A DNA stretch of 64,000 bases, from the NCBI GenBank assembly GCA_025054935.1, contig JANWZD010000005.1, positions 1 to 64,000 of the forward strand, read 5' to 3'. The stretch's first letter is position 1, and each line of letters opens with the position of its first letter. A program made the translations under genes and the position numbers. Below are positions 49,946-60,685 of the stretch, piece after piece. This stretch comes from Dehalococcoidia bacterium. GTDB lineage: Bacteria > Chloroflexota > Dehalococcoidia > SpSt-223. The notes under the pieces were generated by a model. The model searched no databases. It saw nothing but the letters and a program-made list of their open reading frames with translations, and had not been told where the DNA came from.

Positions 49946-51115
49946 TCAGCCGCGGTACGCTTCCAGTCCCGTGATGTCCGCGCCCAGAATGAGCGTGTGG
50001 ATCTCGTGGGTGCCCTCGTAGGTGAACACGGTCTCGAGGTTGACAAGATGCCGGAAGACAGGATAGTCGAGCAGGATGCCGTTGGCAGCAAGGATGCTGC
50101 GCATCGAGCGCGCCACCTCGAGCGCCATTCGGCAGTTGGCCCGCTTGGCGAGCGACACCTGCTGCGGCGTCAGCCGCCCAGCCTCCTTCAGCCGCGCCAG
50201 TTGAAAGGCAAGCAGCTGACCTTGGGTGATCCCTTCGAGCGCATCGACCAGCTTCGCCTGCGTCAGTTGAAATCCGGCGATTGGCCGCCCCCATTGGACG
50301 CGCGTCCTCGCGTAGCTGAGCGCCGCTTCGTAGCACGCCATCGCCGCTCCGACAACGCCGAAAGCGACGCCGAAGCGCGCCTCAGTCAAGCAGGAGAGCG
50401 GCCCGCGCATCCCGCGGACACCGGGCAGGACCGCCTCGGCCGGCAGGCGGCAGTCCTCAAGGACGACCTCGCCCGTCGCCGAGGCCCGCAGGCTCAGCTT
50501 GCGGCGCACCTCGGTGACGCGGACGCCGGGCGTCCCTGCCTCGACGAGAAAGCCGCGCACGACGTCGCGCCCCTCCTCGGCAACCTTCGCCCAGATGAGC
50601 AGCACGTCGGCAAAGGGCGCGTTCGTAACCCACATCTTGACACCGTTCAGCACCCACTCGTCGCCAACGCGCTCGGCGCGCGTCTCCATCCCCGCCGGAT
50701 CGCTGCCGTGCTCGTGTTCGGTCAGGCCGAAGCCGCCGACAAGTGTCCCGCGCGCTAAGCCGGGCAGGTAGCGTGCGCGCTGCTCGTCGGAGCCGTAGCG
50801 CCAGAGCGGGAACATCACGAGGCTCCCCTGAACCGAGGCAAAGGAACGGAGCGCCGAGTCGCCGCGCTCCAGCTCCAGACAGATCAGCCCGGCCGTCGTT
50901 GCGTCCGCCGCCGGCCCCGCGACTGGGATGGTCGGCCCCAGCAGGCCGAGCGCGCCCAGCCGCGGGATCAGTTCCCTTGGAAAGCGCCCAGCCTCGAAAC
51001 AGGCGGGGATCAGCGGCAGCGCCTCGTCCTCAACGAACTGGCGCACCATCCGCTGGACGCGTCCCTGCTCCGGGGTCAGCTCCCAATCGAGATAATTCAG
51101 CAGCGGGCTCGGCAT
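49946..51115 (-). CDS. Acyl-CoA dehydrogenase (glutaryl-CoA dehydrogenase-like)
   Basis: A 389-residue flavoenzyme of the acyl-CoA dehydrogenase family. FAD/substrate motifs GGFGLTEHEHGSDPAG (about 128-143) and WVTNAP, and the catalytic Glu near 368 in VFTYEGTHEIH, are present; the LSYARTRVQWGRPIAGFQLTQAKL segment is classical. The TYEGT...IL motif and length favour the glutaryl-CoA dehydrogenase or short-chain branch. The stop is 1-2 bases from that of the DUF4328 relic on the other strand. Start is ATG at 51115 with AGGATC-type upstream sequence only. Substrate is not certain. Confidence 0.9.
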   Translation of the reverse strand: MPSPLLNYLDWELTPEQGRVQRMVRQFVEDEALPLIPACFEAGRFPRELIPRLGALGLLGPTIPVAGPAADATTAGLICLELERGDSALRSFASVQGSLVMFPLWRYGSDEQRARYLPGLARGTLVGGFGLTEHEHGSDPAGMETRAERVGDEWVLNGVKMWVTNAPFADVLLIWAKVAEEGRDVVRGFLVEAGTPGVRVTEVRRKLSLRASATGEVVLEDCRLPAEAVLPGVRGMRGPLSCLTEARFGVAFGVVGAAMACYEAALSYARTRVQWGRPIAGFQLTQAKLVDALEGITQGQLLAFQLARLKEAGRLTPQQVSLAKRANCRMALEVARSMRSILAANGILLDYPVFRHLVNLETVFTYEGTHEIHTLILGADITGLEAYRG

Positions 51116-51351
51116 GATCCTCCCTCGGCCTCACGTGTAGCACATTGGCGACGCGCCAGCGCGTACGGGCGATCGCCTCCCCGGGCCCCCACTGGCCGCA
51201 GCGGCGCCCAAGCTGCAGGCGCGGGGTCCACACGGTCAGCCCCCTCCCTCGAGCAGCCGCGGCGTCCTCCTGTGCCGAGCAGGACGCCTCACCGCCCCGC
51301 CCGAGGTTCTGCGGATGCGCCGGCTGAGTCGTTCGCGAACTGCCGGCCGGC

Positions 51352-51868
51352 GCGCGTCATCGCGGCGAACAAGCGAGCCTGACGATCGATTTAGGGGCCT
51401 TCGTCCGGCAGCGCCGTGTCGGCCGCGTCCTGACCGAGCTCAGCTTCTACACCAGCCGCAACCCCGACACCGTCCGCGTGCCGGATATCGCCTTCCTCTC
51501 CTACGACCGCTGGCCCGGCCCCTTGCCCGCCGGCATTCTCGACGTCGCTCCCGAACTCGCCGCCGAGAGCGTCTCGCCGTCCAACACCTGGAGCAAGATG
51601 CAGCGCACGATCGAACAGGACGTCGCCGCCGGCGTCGAACGTGTCTAGATCATCGCTCCTCAGACCCGCGTCGTCTATGTCTACCGCACGCCGACCGCAG
51701 CCGGTCGGGTTTGCGCGGCGGTGTCGTGAGCTGGGACCCCGCGTCGTCTATGTCTACCGCGCGCCGACCGCAGCGACACGGCTCAGGGACGGCGACCGCT
51801 TGCGCTGGGAAGATAAGCTCGACGGCTTTACCCTGCCGGTGCGCGGCCTGTTCGAGCGGGACGCCTAG
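51352..51868 (+). pseudogene. Uma2-type endonuclease relic
   Basis: Reading through interruptions recovers a PD-(D/E)XK protein of the Uma2/DUF820 family, common in cyanobacteria and Chloroflexota: LGAFVRQRRVGRVLTELSF, then NPDTVRVPDIAFLSYDRWPG, VAPELAAESVSPSNTWSKM, IEQDVAAGVERV, a TAG stop (where Trp is usual), IIAPQTRVVYVYR, and after a duplication VVYVYRAPTAATRLRDGDRL and DKLDGFTLPVRGLFERDA (stop at 51866-51868). The N-terminal part is missing. The active-site D and E/K are partly kept. At least one nonsense change and one frame-breaking duplication inactivate it. Confidence 0.75.
51665..51774 (+). repeat. 73-bp-period duplication in Uma2 relic
   Basis: A 37-base segment (51665-51701), encoding RVVYVYRTPTAA, is repeated at 51738-51774 with one base difference (RVVYVYRAPTAA). 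The period is 73 bases, which shifts the frame by one. It lies inside the Uma2-type relic. Confidence 0.85.
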
Positions 51869-52777
51869 CCCGCAAGGCCGGCCTCCGGCAGGCGCGCTCG
51901 CGAGACGGCGGCAGCCCTACCCGTTCGCCCGGCGAGGACGTCAGCTCCCAGCCGCTCGGCAGTCGGCCAGCCAGATGCCCCACCTACCCGCTCGCGAGCA
52001 GCCGCGTGAGCACGCCACCGCCGGCAGGGGCGGCGCTACCGGCACCGCGCCCGCCCATGCAGCGCCGGATTGCCGAGGCAGCCAGACACGCATTCTTGCA
52101 TTCTTGGCACAGCGCGCGTGCTGGCCAATCCGCAGGCGAGGCACCGCCACGCAGGGGGAACCGCGACGCGCCTCGCGCGGCCCGCCCTGGCAACTGCTGA
52201 CCCAGCGCTGTTCGGCCCGCGCCTCCTCCACCCTTCGCGATCCGCCCTTCCCGCCTGATGCGGCGCCGGCGTGTCAGAGAGCACACCCCGACACAGCGCC
52301 TCCATCTGCTTTGCCTTGCGCGCTCCGCTCCCGCAGCCAGCGGCGCGACCACGACAACCGCGAGTGCGCTCTCGCTGCCACTGAGCGGGGTGAACTCGAC
52401 CGCCCCGACCGCCCCCGCCACGCCGCGTGAAGCGGCCCGCTGATGCGGCGTCCCAAGCGCCCGCAGGTCACGCATCCTCCTTGCGGCTCGACCGCGGCCG
52501 TCCTCTCCCCCTTGCCCTTCGCTCACGACAGGCTGCTGACGCCTGAGCCGCCCTTTTCGCGCCGGCGCGAGCCTCTGCTGACACGACTGCTGGGCGCTTG
52601 GCGAAACGAGCAGCATGCCCCTTCGCCCCAACGCGCCGCAAAGACAGCGCTCGCGATGACGCCGAGAGCGCGCCATGAGCGAACACGAGGCGCGGTTATC
52701 CCCGCGTTCCAAGAGGCGCTCCGTCCCCGCTGTTTCTCGGTTCGGCCGGTCCCGCTGCTTTCTCAGCGGCAAGGGAA
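51869..52777. other. Non-coding or eroded stretch
   Basis: About 900 bases with no recognisable gene. Overlapping frames on both strands give low-complexity Ala/Arg/Gly-rich translations. It is bracketed by the Uma2 relic and the replication-protein promoter region and may be eroded gene material. Confidence 0.5.
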
Positions 52778-52799
52778 TTGTCGCCACAATTGGCGACAA
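52778..52799. promoter_or_regulatory. 22-bp palindrome upstream of Rep-like gene
   Basis: TTGTCGCCA (52778-52786), CAAT, TGGCGACAA (52791-52799): a perfect 9-base inverted repeat, 155 bases before the promoter at 52954. It resembles an operator or an iteron-like binding site for the replication protein. Confidence 0.55.
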
Positions 52800-52953
52800 G
52801 GAGATTACGGCGCCAAGCTGTCCGCACGTCTGCCAAGCAGCGCTCGGCGGCCAGTCCAGTCCCGACACTGATGCCCGATCGGACTGGACACAATCTATAT
52901 GCTGGACTTGGATAAAAAGGCACAACATATTGCGGTTTCGTCAACTTGACTGC

Positions 52954-52983
52954 TTGACACGCCGCTTGATCCGCCGCTATGCT
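52954..52983 (+). promoter_or_regulatory. Promoter of Rep-like gene
   Basis: TTGACA (52954-52959), 18 bases, TATGCT (52978-52983), with transcription expected near 52990 and translation at 53033. An AT-rich, TTGAC-repeating patch (52880-52957, containing AACTTGACTGCTTGACA) lies just upstream. Confidence 0.65.
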
Positions 52984-53032
52984 GGCCGCCAAGCAGCGCG
53001 CCGGATCAACGGGCGCGCCCTCCTGAGACGCC

Positions 53033-53782
53033 ATGACCGAGACGTTCGTTTTTGAGGGATTTTCCGCGCCGGGCTACACCCAAGTACCCGATGAGTTCTT
53101 CGACGTCTGCCTGCCTCACCTCTCCGGCAGCGAAACGAAGGTGATGTGCTACCTGTTTCGCCGCACCTTCGGCTGGAAAAAGGAGAGCGATGCCGTCTCG
53201 CTCTCACAGCTGACTGACGGGATCGTGCGGCGCGACGGAACACGCCTCGATGGCGGCGCCGGGGTGACGCGCGAAACCGCCGCCAATGCCCTCCGCTCCC
53301 TCGAGCGCAAAGGCTTGATCGTCCGCGAGCCGCAGGTGCGCGCGGACGGCGGCACCGGAACAACCGTGTACCGCATCCGCTTCCGCACCCAGTCGGCCAA
53401 TCCGACCCCCCCGGGCAGAAATTCCGACCCGCCCCCTTCGGCGGCGCCGACTCCCCGGGTCGAGACCGCCGACTCTGTCCCGGTCGGCACAGTCGACCGA
53501 CAAGACTCACGATCCACAACAAAGAGATCGCACCAACCAGCAAACACCCAAGTCGATTGGCCCGCTCTTCGCAGTGCGCTCCGCGGGCGCTTCAGCCGCG
53601 CCAATTGGGAAACCTACATCGCGCCGCTTGCGCTCGAGCGCCTCGAGGGAGGACGCGCCATCCTGCGCGCGCCGACCCCTTTCGTCGCCGACTGGGTGCG
53701 GAGCCGGTTCGCCTCGGCCATTGCCACCGCGCTCGCCGAGGCCGCCGGACAGCCGATCTCAGTCGAGATCGTGGCCGCCTAA
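53033..53782 (+). CDS. Replication initiator-like protein with DnaA N-terminal-type domain
   Basis: A 249-residue protein with two domains. Residues 10-110 form a winged-helix domain like phage replication protein O / plasmid RepA heads: YTQVPDEFFDVCLPHLSGSETKV, CYLFRRTFGWKKESDAVSLS and VTRETAANALRSLERKGLIVRE. A Pro/Ser-rich linker (about 120-175) follows. Residues 180-249 match the N-terminal helicase-loading domain of DnaA: WPALRSALRGRFSRANWETYIAPL, ...RAILRAPTPFVADWVRSRFAS. DNA binding plus helicase recruitment is thus suggested. A good promoter, a palindrome and an AT-rich patch lie upstream, so it may mark the replication region of an integrated element. No ParB, primase or helicase gene follows. 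Confidence 0.7.
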   Translation: MTETFVFEGFSAPGYTQVPDEFFDVCLPHLSGSETKVMCYLFRRTFGWKKESDAVSLSQLTDGIVRRDGTRLDGGAGVTRETAANALRSLERKGLIVREPQVRADGGTGTTVYRIRFRTQSANPTPPGRNSDPPPSAAPTPRVETADSVPVGTVDRQDSRSTTKRSHQPANTQVDWPALRSALRGRFSRANWETYIAPLALERLEGGRAILRAPTPFVADWVRSRFASAIATALAEAAGQPISVEIVAA

Positions 53783-54119
53783 CCCCGCTTCGCGAGACGG
53801 GCCGGTCCGCGTTCGGGCAGTGGGCCGTGGCAGGCTCCGAGCGGTCTGCCGGCGCGGTGCGCGCTCGGAGAGGGGGCCGCTGCGGCGAGAGGCGCTTCTC
53901 CCTTTGGGCGAGCGCGCCGGCCGCGGTGCCGGCACATCGAAGCGAGGAGAACTGCGGCCGGCGCGTTGCCGAGAGCGGCTTCGCGATCGGCGGCGTCACC
54001 TGCACCTCGGGGGCAGTAACCAGTGCCGAAACGTCGTGGCAGACCAGCGCGCCGCGCCAGCCGGTCGCGCCCGGTGCCGGCCAAGTCGAACGGGCATCCG
54101 CAACCGGTTCGGTCAGGCG
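53783..54119. other. Non-coding gap
   Basis: No gene recognised between the Rep-like gene and the binding-protein relic. Part may be the eroded N-terminal half of that relic; I see no convincing frame. Confidence 0.45.
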
Positions 54120-54536
54120 GCAACGCCACCCGGCTGACGGTCCGCGTCATCCCGCCGAACAGCGTCAGCTACGACGCCGGCGTAACGACGGTCGCCGATC
54201 AAGGGGCGACCGTGCTCTACCCGACCGGTTTCCGCGACTTCGCTCGCCATCCCCCGCGACAACCTCTTTCGCCGCGTCTCGGACGACTCCCAGCAGGCGG
54301 CTGCCCTGACCGCCTCCGTCGTCGACAGCGGCGTGACGGCCATCATCCCGTTCATCCGGGACGATATCTTCGGCAATGACGTCGTCGAGCCGTTCGGGCG
54401 CGCCTTCGGGGCGGCTGGCGGCACCGTCGCGCCGGCGCTGCGCTCGGTCCGCTGGTTCGGTGCCGACGGCACGGCCGAGGCGCTGGCGCTCGTCGACAAC
54501 CCGCGCGCGGCCCAATTTGCGGCGACCGATTGAAGG
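54120..54536 (+). pseudogene. Periplasmic-binding-protein (Peripla_BP_6) relic
   Basis: Pieces of a branched-chain amino acid-type binding protein are recovered in different frames: RVIPPNSVSYDAGV (about 54141-54182), LAIPRDNLFRRVSDDSQQAAAL then TASVVDSGVTAIIPFIRDDIFG (from 54243) and GAAGGTVAPALRSVRWFGADG with ALALVDNPRAAQFAATD to the stop near 54533. The N-terminal half and the C-terminus are missing, and at least one frame change is needed. It is a decayed gene lying ahead of the MFS efflux gene. Confidence 0.65.
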
Positions 54537-54560
54537 CAGCGGGGGCATCGCCTACACTGA

Positions 54561-56189
<1,629 letters not shown>

Positions 56190-56226
56190 GCGCGCCGCCG
56201 TGCCGGGGTGCTCTGCGGCGGCGCGC
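56190..56226 (+). terminator. Hairpin after MFS gene
   Basis: GCGCGCCGCCG (56190-56200) pairs perfectly with CGGCGGCGCGC (56216-56226) over 11 bases with a 15-base loop, immediately after the stop codon. No T-run follows; terminator or mRNA stabiliser. Confidence 0.6.
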
Positions 56227-56567
56227 GGGCCGGCGTTGCCGGCGCTGACCTGCCGCCGACCGACGATCACGGCGGCACTCCCCTGCCGGCGTGAAGGCAG
56301 CGCGGCGCTCAGGTCCGCTGCGCGCGCTCTTCATCGGCCGAGGCGCAGCGGGGCAAAAGCCGCCAAGCGCGTTCCGACAGCTGCGCGCAGGCGGCTTGCC
56401 GGTCCGGCGGCACGCTCGCCGATTGCGCCGCGCTGGCGCAGCATCGCTCGCTCCGCTCATTCTGCGCGCTGCTTGTCAGCGTCGCGCTCGCTGGGGATTT
56501 CCCGATCGCCTCGCTCCGGTTGCCCGGGGGGCTCCTCTCTGCTCGGAGCGCGGCGAGGATGGCTGCA
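56227..56567. other. Non-coding gap
   Basis: No gene recognised in about 340 bases between the efflux gene and the end of the propeller gene. Frames are Ala/Arg-rich and unsupported. Confidence 0.5.
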
Positions 56568-57635
56568 TCACTGCTCTCGAGGCGCAGCGCGCTCCGCGTG
56601 GGATGCGCGCTCGACCTTCTCCCAGCGCGTCAGGTCGCGCCCGTCGCAGAGCGCCAGCCCAATGCCGGGGACGATGCTGCTGGCGAAGCCGACGTAGTAC
56701 AGCTTCAGGCTGCCGTCCGGCTCGGCGACGAGGTAGGGCGTGCCGATCGCGACCTCGTCCCAGCTGCCGGGCGCGCCGAGGTCGAGGATCGCGCCGCCGG
56801 CGCGCGGCCCCGGCAGCCGCTCCCAGCGCACCCCGTCCGGCGAGGCGGCGAGCCCAATCCGGTAGGAGTAGCCCGACCCCGCGGCCGCGAGCCCCTCGTA
56901 GGCCATCAGCCAGCCGCCCTGCCAGGGAATGACCTTTCCGCCGCCCGCGCCGAGCGAGTCGAACGCCGTGGGGTCCGGGTTCGCGCCGAACACCTGGCCG
57001 CGCCGTTCCCAGTGAATGCCGTCCGCCGACTCGGCCAGCTGAGTTCCCCCGGTTCCGTCCTCGCGGCTGACGCCGAAGTACATCCGAAACGTGCCGTCGG
57101 GAAGGCGAATGATGCGCGGAAAGTGCACCGCCCACTCCTCCGGTGCCCGCGGCGCGACGACGGCCCCTGCGCCGGCCGTCCCGTCGACCTTCCGGAAGTG
57201 CAATCCATCGCTTGAGACAGCGAGCCCGATCGCCCCGGGGCTGCCTTTGCGGATGCGCCCGCGCAGCTGGCGGATCCCGTCTTTCGTCCCCATGAAGTAG
57301 AGCCAATACTCGTCGCCCACCCGGATTACATCCGTCACGCCGACCTGAAACTGGTCGAAGCGCGCCGGATCCCCGCTTGGGTCGAGCACCGCGCCGCGGA
57401 CCCCGGGGCCGGCCACTTTCTCCCAGACGACGCCGTCCGCCGAGCGCGCCGCGCCGCTGCGCCCCATCGGGATGCTGCTCATCTCCTCGGCGAGCATCCC
57501 CGGAAAGCCCCGTTCAAAGCCGTAGTACCACATGCGATAGCCGTCCGCCTCGCGGTGGACGACAGGGCACGAGCATTTCGCGTCGTCCCACCATCCGGCA
57601 GGGCCAGGACCGAACAAGAAACCAGGACCGGTCAT
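56568..57635 (-). CDS. Five-bladed beta-propeller glycosidase-like protein
   Basis: A 355-residue protein with the repeated blade pattern of GH43/GH130/DUF377-type enzymes. Repeated turns such as W-D-D-A-K-C-S-C-P near residue 15, the WYYGFERGFPG, YWLYFMGTKDG, FRMYFGVSREDGTGG and LMAYEGLAAAG blade strands, and SSDGLHF, ESADGIHWERRGQ and SPDGVRWERLPG repeats are visible, in five copies. The acids in the central cavity are likely catalytic but I cannot assign them. Start ATG at 57635 has GGAGGAG 5 bases before it. No signal peptide, so cytosolic. Role: glycan hydrolysis or phosphorolysis, unknown sugar. Confidence 0.65.
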   Translation of the reverse strand: MTGPGFLFGPGPAGWWDDAKCSCPVVHREADGYRMWYYGFERGFPGMLAEEMSSIPMGRSGAARSADGVVWEKVAGPGVRGAVLDPSGDPARFDQFQVGVTDVIRVGDEYWLYFMGTKDGIRQLRGRIRKGSPGAIGLAVSSDGLHFRKVDGTAGAGAVVAPRAPEEWAVHFPRIIRLPDGTFRMYFGVSREDGTGGTQLAESADGIHWERRGQVFGANPDPTAFDSLGAGGGKVIPWQGGWLMAYEGLAAAGSGYSYRIGLAASPDGVRWERLPGPRAGGAILDLGAPGSWDEVAIGTPYLVAEPDGSLKLYYVGFASSIVPGIGLALCDGRDLTRWEKVERASHAERAAPREQ

Positions 57636-58123
57636 CGCGCTCCTCCGCGGCCATTCTACTCCCTGCCCCGCTCTGGCGAGCGCGCCGCGCTTCCTGAGCC
57701 GTCTCCTCGTGCGCTTCTGGGCCGAGAGAAAGGCGCTCGGCGTGCCTCCTGCATCGAGACGGGCGCCGGCGAGGGGCGGCGAGGGAACGCGTGCGCTCGC
57801 CCGCAGTCGGCGAGCGCCGTCCCCCAAGGCGCGGCTGCCCCGCCGCGCTTTCGGCCGCTGAGCGGCCCGGTCGAAGCCGGTCTCACGCGCAAGTGCCGGT
57901 CGAGGGGCTGCAGCGCGAACCGCGCCTTGCGGCGGCCGTTCCCTTTCGCGGCTGCTTCGAGCAGGAGGCGAGGGGTGCGCGGCGGGGTCGAACTGGTCGA
58001 GATGGGCGCCGGACCCCCTCGAGCCAGATGCTGGCGCGGACGCGCCGCGGCATGCTCACTGCGCGATGGGGTGGTATGCTGGGAGCAGGGCTCCGGTCTC
58101 GTTTGGCCGTGGGAGGTGCAGCG
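57636..58123. other. Non-coding gap
   Basis: Nearly 490 bases between divergent genes without a credible coding frame. A TATGCT -10-like hexamer near 58074 may serve the cupin gene; the -35 is not obvious. Confidence 0.45.
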
Positions 58124-58936
58124 ATGAGTTGGGCTAGGGTCGAACCGATCAACGCCGCCGACCTGCCCGAGCAGGTCAGCCCGAGCGGCAGCCGGCGGGT
58201 CGTGCTGAATGAAGGAGGCAACGGGTATCGCCTCTCGCTGCTGACGCTGCCGCCGGGCTGGGTCTCGCCGTACGCCGGCAACGGGCTCGAGTTCCACTCG
58301 TGCCACGAAGAGGTGATCAACCTCGAGGGCGTTCTCCACTTCGGCCGCTGGCGCGACTTCGCCGCGCCCGGCTATCTGAACCACCCGCCCTACTGGGTTC
58401 ATCCGTCTGATGAGTCGACGGAGACAGGGCTGCGGCTGCTGGTGAAGTATGCTGGCCCCTTCGACATCGACTTTCTTCCGATCCCGGAAGGCTGGGACGG
58501 CGTTGAGTTCATCGCCCCGGCAGGGGCAGACCGGGCCGATCCGAGGCTGCGCGGCGTGACCGGCGTCGATCTCGACGCGCTGCCGTGGGAGCCGGTCTTC
58601 GGCCATGACATGCGGTCGCTCCCCAACTGCGAAGCGAAGACGCTCTATCGCAACGAGGCGACCGGCTGGACGACTTGGCTGATGCGGCTTCCGGGGGGCT
58701 GGCGCGGCGTCGGCCCGCGGCGCAGTTGGCCGGCGGGCGACGAACTGTTCGTGATTGCGGGCGACCTGACGATCGATCATGGCGCGGGTCCCGTCCGCCT
58801 GACCGCCGGCAGCTACTACTGCCGCCCGGACCGCTACGTCGAGGGCGGCGCGAACGACTTCTCCGATGCTGGCTGCCTCGCTGTCCGCTGGACGCGCAAC
58901 GCCCACCACCTCGTCCTCCCGCCGATCCGCTTCTAG
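58124..58936 (+). CDS. Cupin-domain protein
   Basis: A 270-residue double-stranded beta-helix protein. Two cupin-like halves are visible: residues 30-130 (GNGYRLSLLTLPPGWVSPYAG, FHSCHEEVINLEGVLHFG, PYWVHPSDES) and 165-265 (WTTWLMRLPGGWRG, GDELFVIAGDLTIDHG, RLTAGSYYCRPDRYVEGG). His/Glu metal ligands of the first half (HSCHEE, HP) are present; those of the second half look reduced (no His at the first site). It resembles DUF4437/ChrR-like cupins. GGGAGG lies 7 bases before the ATG. Substrate unknown; a terminator-like hairpin follows. Confidence 0.7.
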   Translation: MSWARVEPINAADLPEQVSPSGSRRVVLNEGGNGYRLSLLTLPPGWVSPYAGNGLEFHSCHEEVINLEGVLHFGRWRDFAAPGYLNHPPYWVHPSDESTETGLRLLVKYAGPFDIDFLPIPEGWDGVEFIAPAGADRADPRLRGVTGVDLDALPWEPVFGHDMRSLPNCEAKTLYRNEATGWTTWLMRLPGGWRGVGPRRSWPAGDELFVIAGDLTIDHGAGPVRLTAGSYYCRPDRYVEGGANDFSDAGCLAVRWTRNAHHLVLPPIRF

Positions 58937-58962
58937 GAGCGGTTTGCGGCTGAGGACCGCTC
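58937..58962 (+). terminator. Hairpin after cupin gene
   Basis: GAGCGGT (58937-58943) and ACCGCTC (58956-58962) form a 7-base stem immediately after the stop codon. A moderate terminator candidate. Confidence 0.45.
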
Positions 58963-59099
58963 GCGCCGCCTAAACCCTGTGCTAGGTATTCGAAGGCACT
59001 GACTGCTGAGGGCGGTAGCAAGTGAGAATAGGCTGCGCCCTCCTCTGCCTTGGAGCCGCTTCCCCGTCTCGCTGGGGCGTGGAGGGTGCTGCCGCACCG

Positions 59100-60540
59100 T
59101 AGGACGTGGTGCATCTCCGGCCGGTAGTCTTGGCGGCGTACGGCGCGAGGTCGGCGCGGCGCAGCCGAGCGTCCGGCCGCGCCCCGGCGAAGCCGAGCGC
59201 GTAGCCGATGCTGCATCCTACCTGCACCCCGTTTCCCTCGATCTCGATCAAGAAGAGGTCGCCAAACGCGAGGAGAATGCGCTCAGCAACACGCTTGCGC
59301 CTCCTCCCGCTCGACCGGGCGGAACAGGATCGCGAACCCGTCGCTGCCAAAGCGCGCCCCCACATCCTCAGCGCGCATGCAGCGGGTCAGCCGCTGCGCG
59401 ACCGCCTGCAGCAGCGCATCACCAGCGTGGTGGCCGAGGCGGTCGTTCATCGCCTTGAACCCGTCGAGGTCGACGAGCAGCACTGTCAGCCGCGCAGCCT
59501 CCGCGCTCGCCGCCCTCGGCTCTAGACGCGCTAAGAACATCGGTTGACGAGGCCAGTCAGCGCATCATGGAACGCTAGGTCGCGAAGCTGCCGCTCCAAC
59601 CTCGTGCGGTCGGTGACATCGCGCAGCATAAGCAGCCAGCCCACATGGCGCTCGACGGGGGTGCGCAGCTCCGGCGCAATGGCGTCGAGCACGGCCGTTC
59701 TGAGCGTACGCGACACGGCAACGCCAAGAGCGCATTGCGCAGCTGCCAGCTGAGGATCCGTTTCGCCGCCGGGTTGAGGTCGACAATTCGCCGCGCTCGG
59801 TCGAGCACAACGATACCGTCGCTCATGCGTGCGAAGATCGCTGCCCGCGCGATCGGGGTCAGGTCGAGCAGAGAATTGTGGAGCGGCGCTCAGAGGAAGG
59901 CTACGCTCGCAACCGTGATCCCCGGCGTTGTTGGGGCGAGCGTCGGCGAGCGCAGGAGGCCGCTCACCTGCAGAGCGTGGAGAAACCACGGGAACACAAT
60001 CCCGATTAGGAGCGGCGCGGTCTGCCATCGATACGGCGCGGGGGCGCGCGTCACCGCTTTCGGCACCAGTCCGCCCGACAGCGAGTACAGGATGCCGGCG
60101 AGCTCTGCCGGCCCCCGCTCATAGACGAGCTCGCTCACGCCCTCAAGCGCCCTCACCTCGATGCGGCCGAGCACCACTTCCTCCGGATTGAACACCAGCA
60201 GCAGCGCCAGCGCGACAAGGAGGGTCATCGAGCGCCGAGAGATCCCATTTCCCATGACCGGCGCTCCGCGACGAACGCGAAACAGGCGACTGTCAGCCCG
60301 CCGCCAGCCGCGGCTTTCACCCCGAGCGCGCTCAGCTCGACGGGGATCGTTGTGCCGCCGACATGAACGACCTGGCTGATCTCCCGCACCAAGCCGCTCA
60401 GGACAAAGCCGAGAAACCCTCGTCAGCCCGGCCGATTCCGCAAGCGCCAGCCGTAGCCGATCAGCGCGACGTTGACAAGCGCAAACAGTGCGGCCGGAAG
60501 AACCCGATAGCTCAGTTGCTTCAGCCCGGACCTCGGCGAG
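59100..60540 (-). pseudogene. Broken 7TM-PAS-diguanylate cyclase gene
   Basis: A signalling gene rebuilt from several frames. Upstream: YRVLPAALFALVNVALIGYGW, then LLVALALLLVFNPEEVVLGR and LLIGIVFPWFLHALQVSGLL (N-terminal 7TM sensor type). A TGA at 59890-59892, probably a former Trp TGG, interrupts it before NSLLDLTPIARAAIFARMSDG. A PAS domain follows (IVVLDRARRIVDLNPAAKRI), shifted to RDVTDRTRLERQLRDL; then after a shift near 59535 the GGDEF domain LVDLDGFKAMNDRLG with ARFGSDGFAIL, in which GGDEF is GSDGF; after another shift VQVGCSIGYALG and RADLAPYAAKTTGRR. The signature is degenerate, so it was probably inactive even before the frame changes. Confidence 0.75.
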
Positions 60541-60685
60541 GACGGTCATCCGCTGGAGGCAACGCGGCCGCTCCTATTCGTTTCGTTCGGCTCTTCTCTG
60601 GCGTCTGCGTAGGGCAGCGACGGGCGCACCGCCGCCGCGTGCGCCGCGGTCGACAGCGGGCCCGCTTCACGAGTACATTCTTCCC

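Noticed and set aside
51984-52928. Minus-strand 314-codon frame
   Set aside because: Low-complexity, crosses the palindrome and AT-rich region, no family signal.
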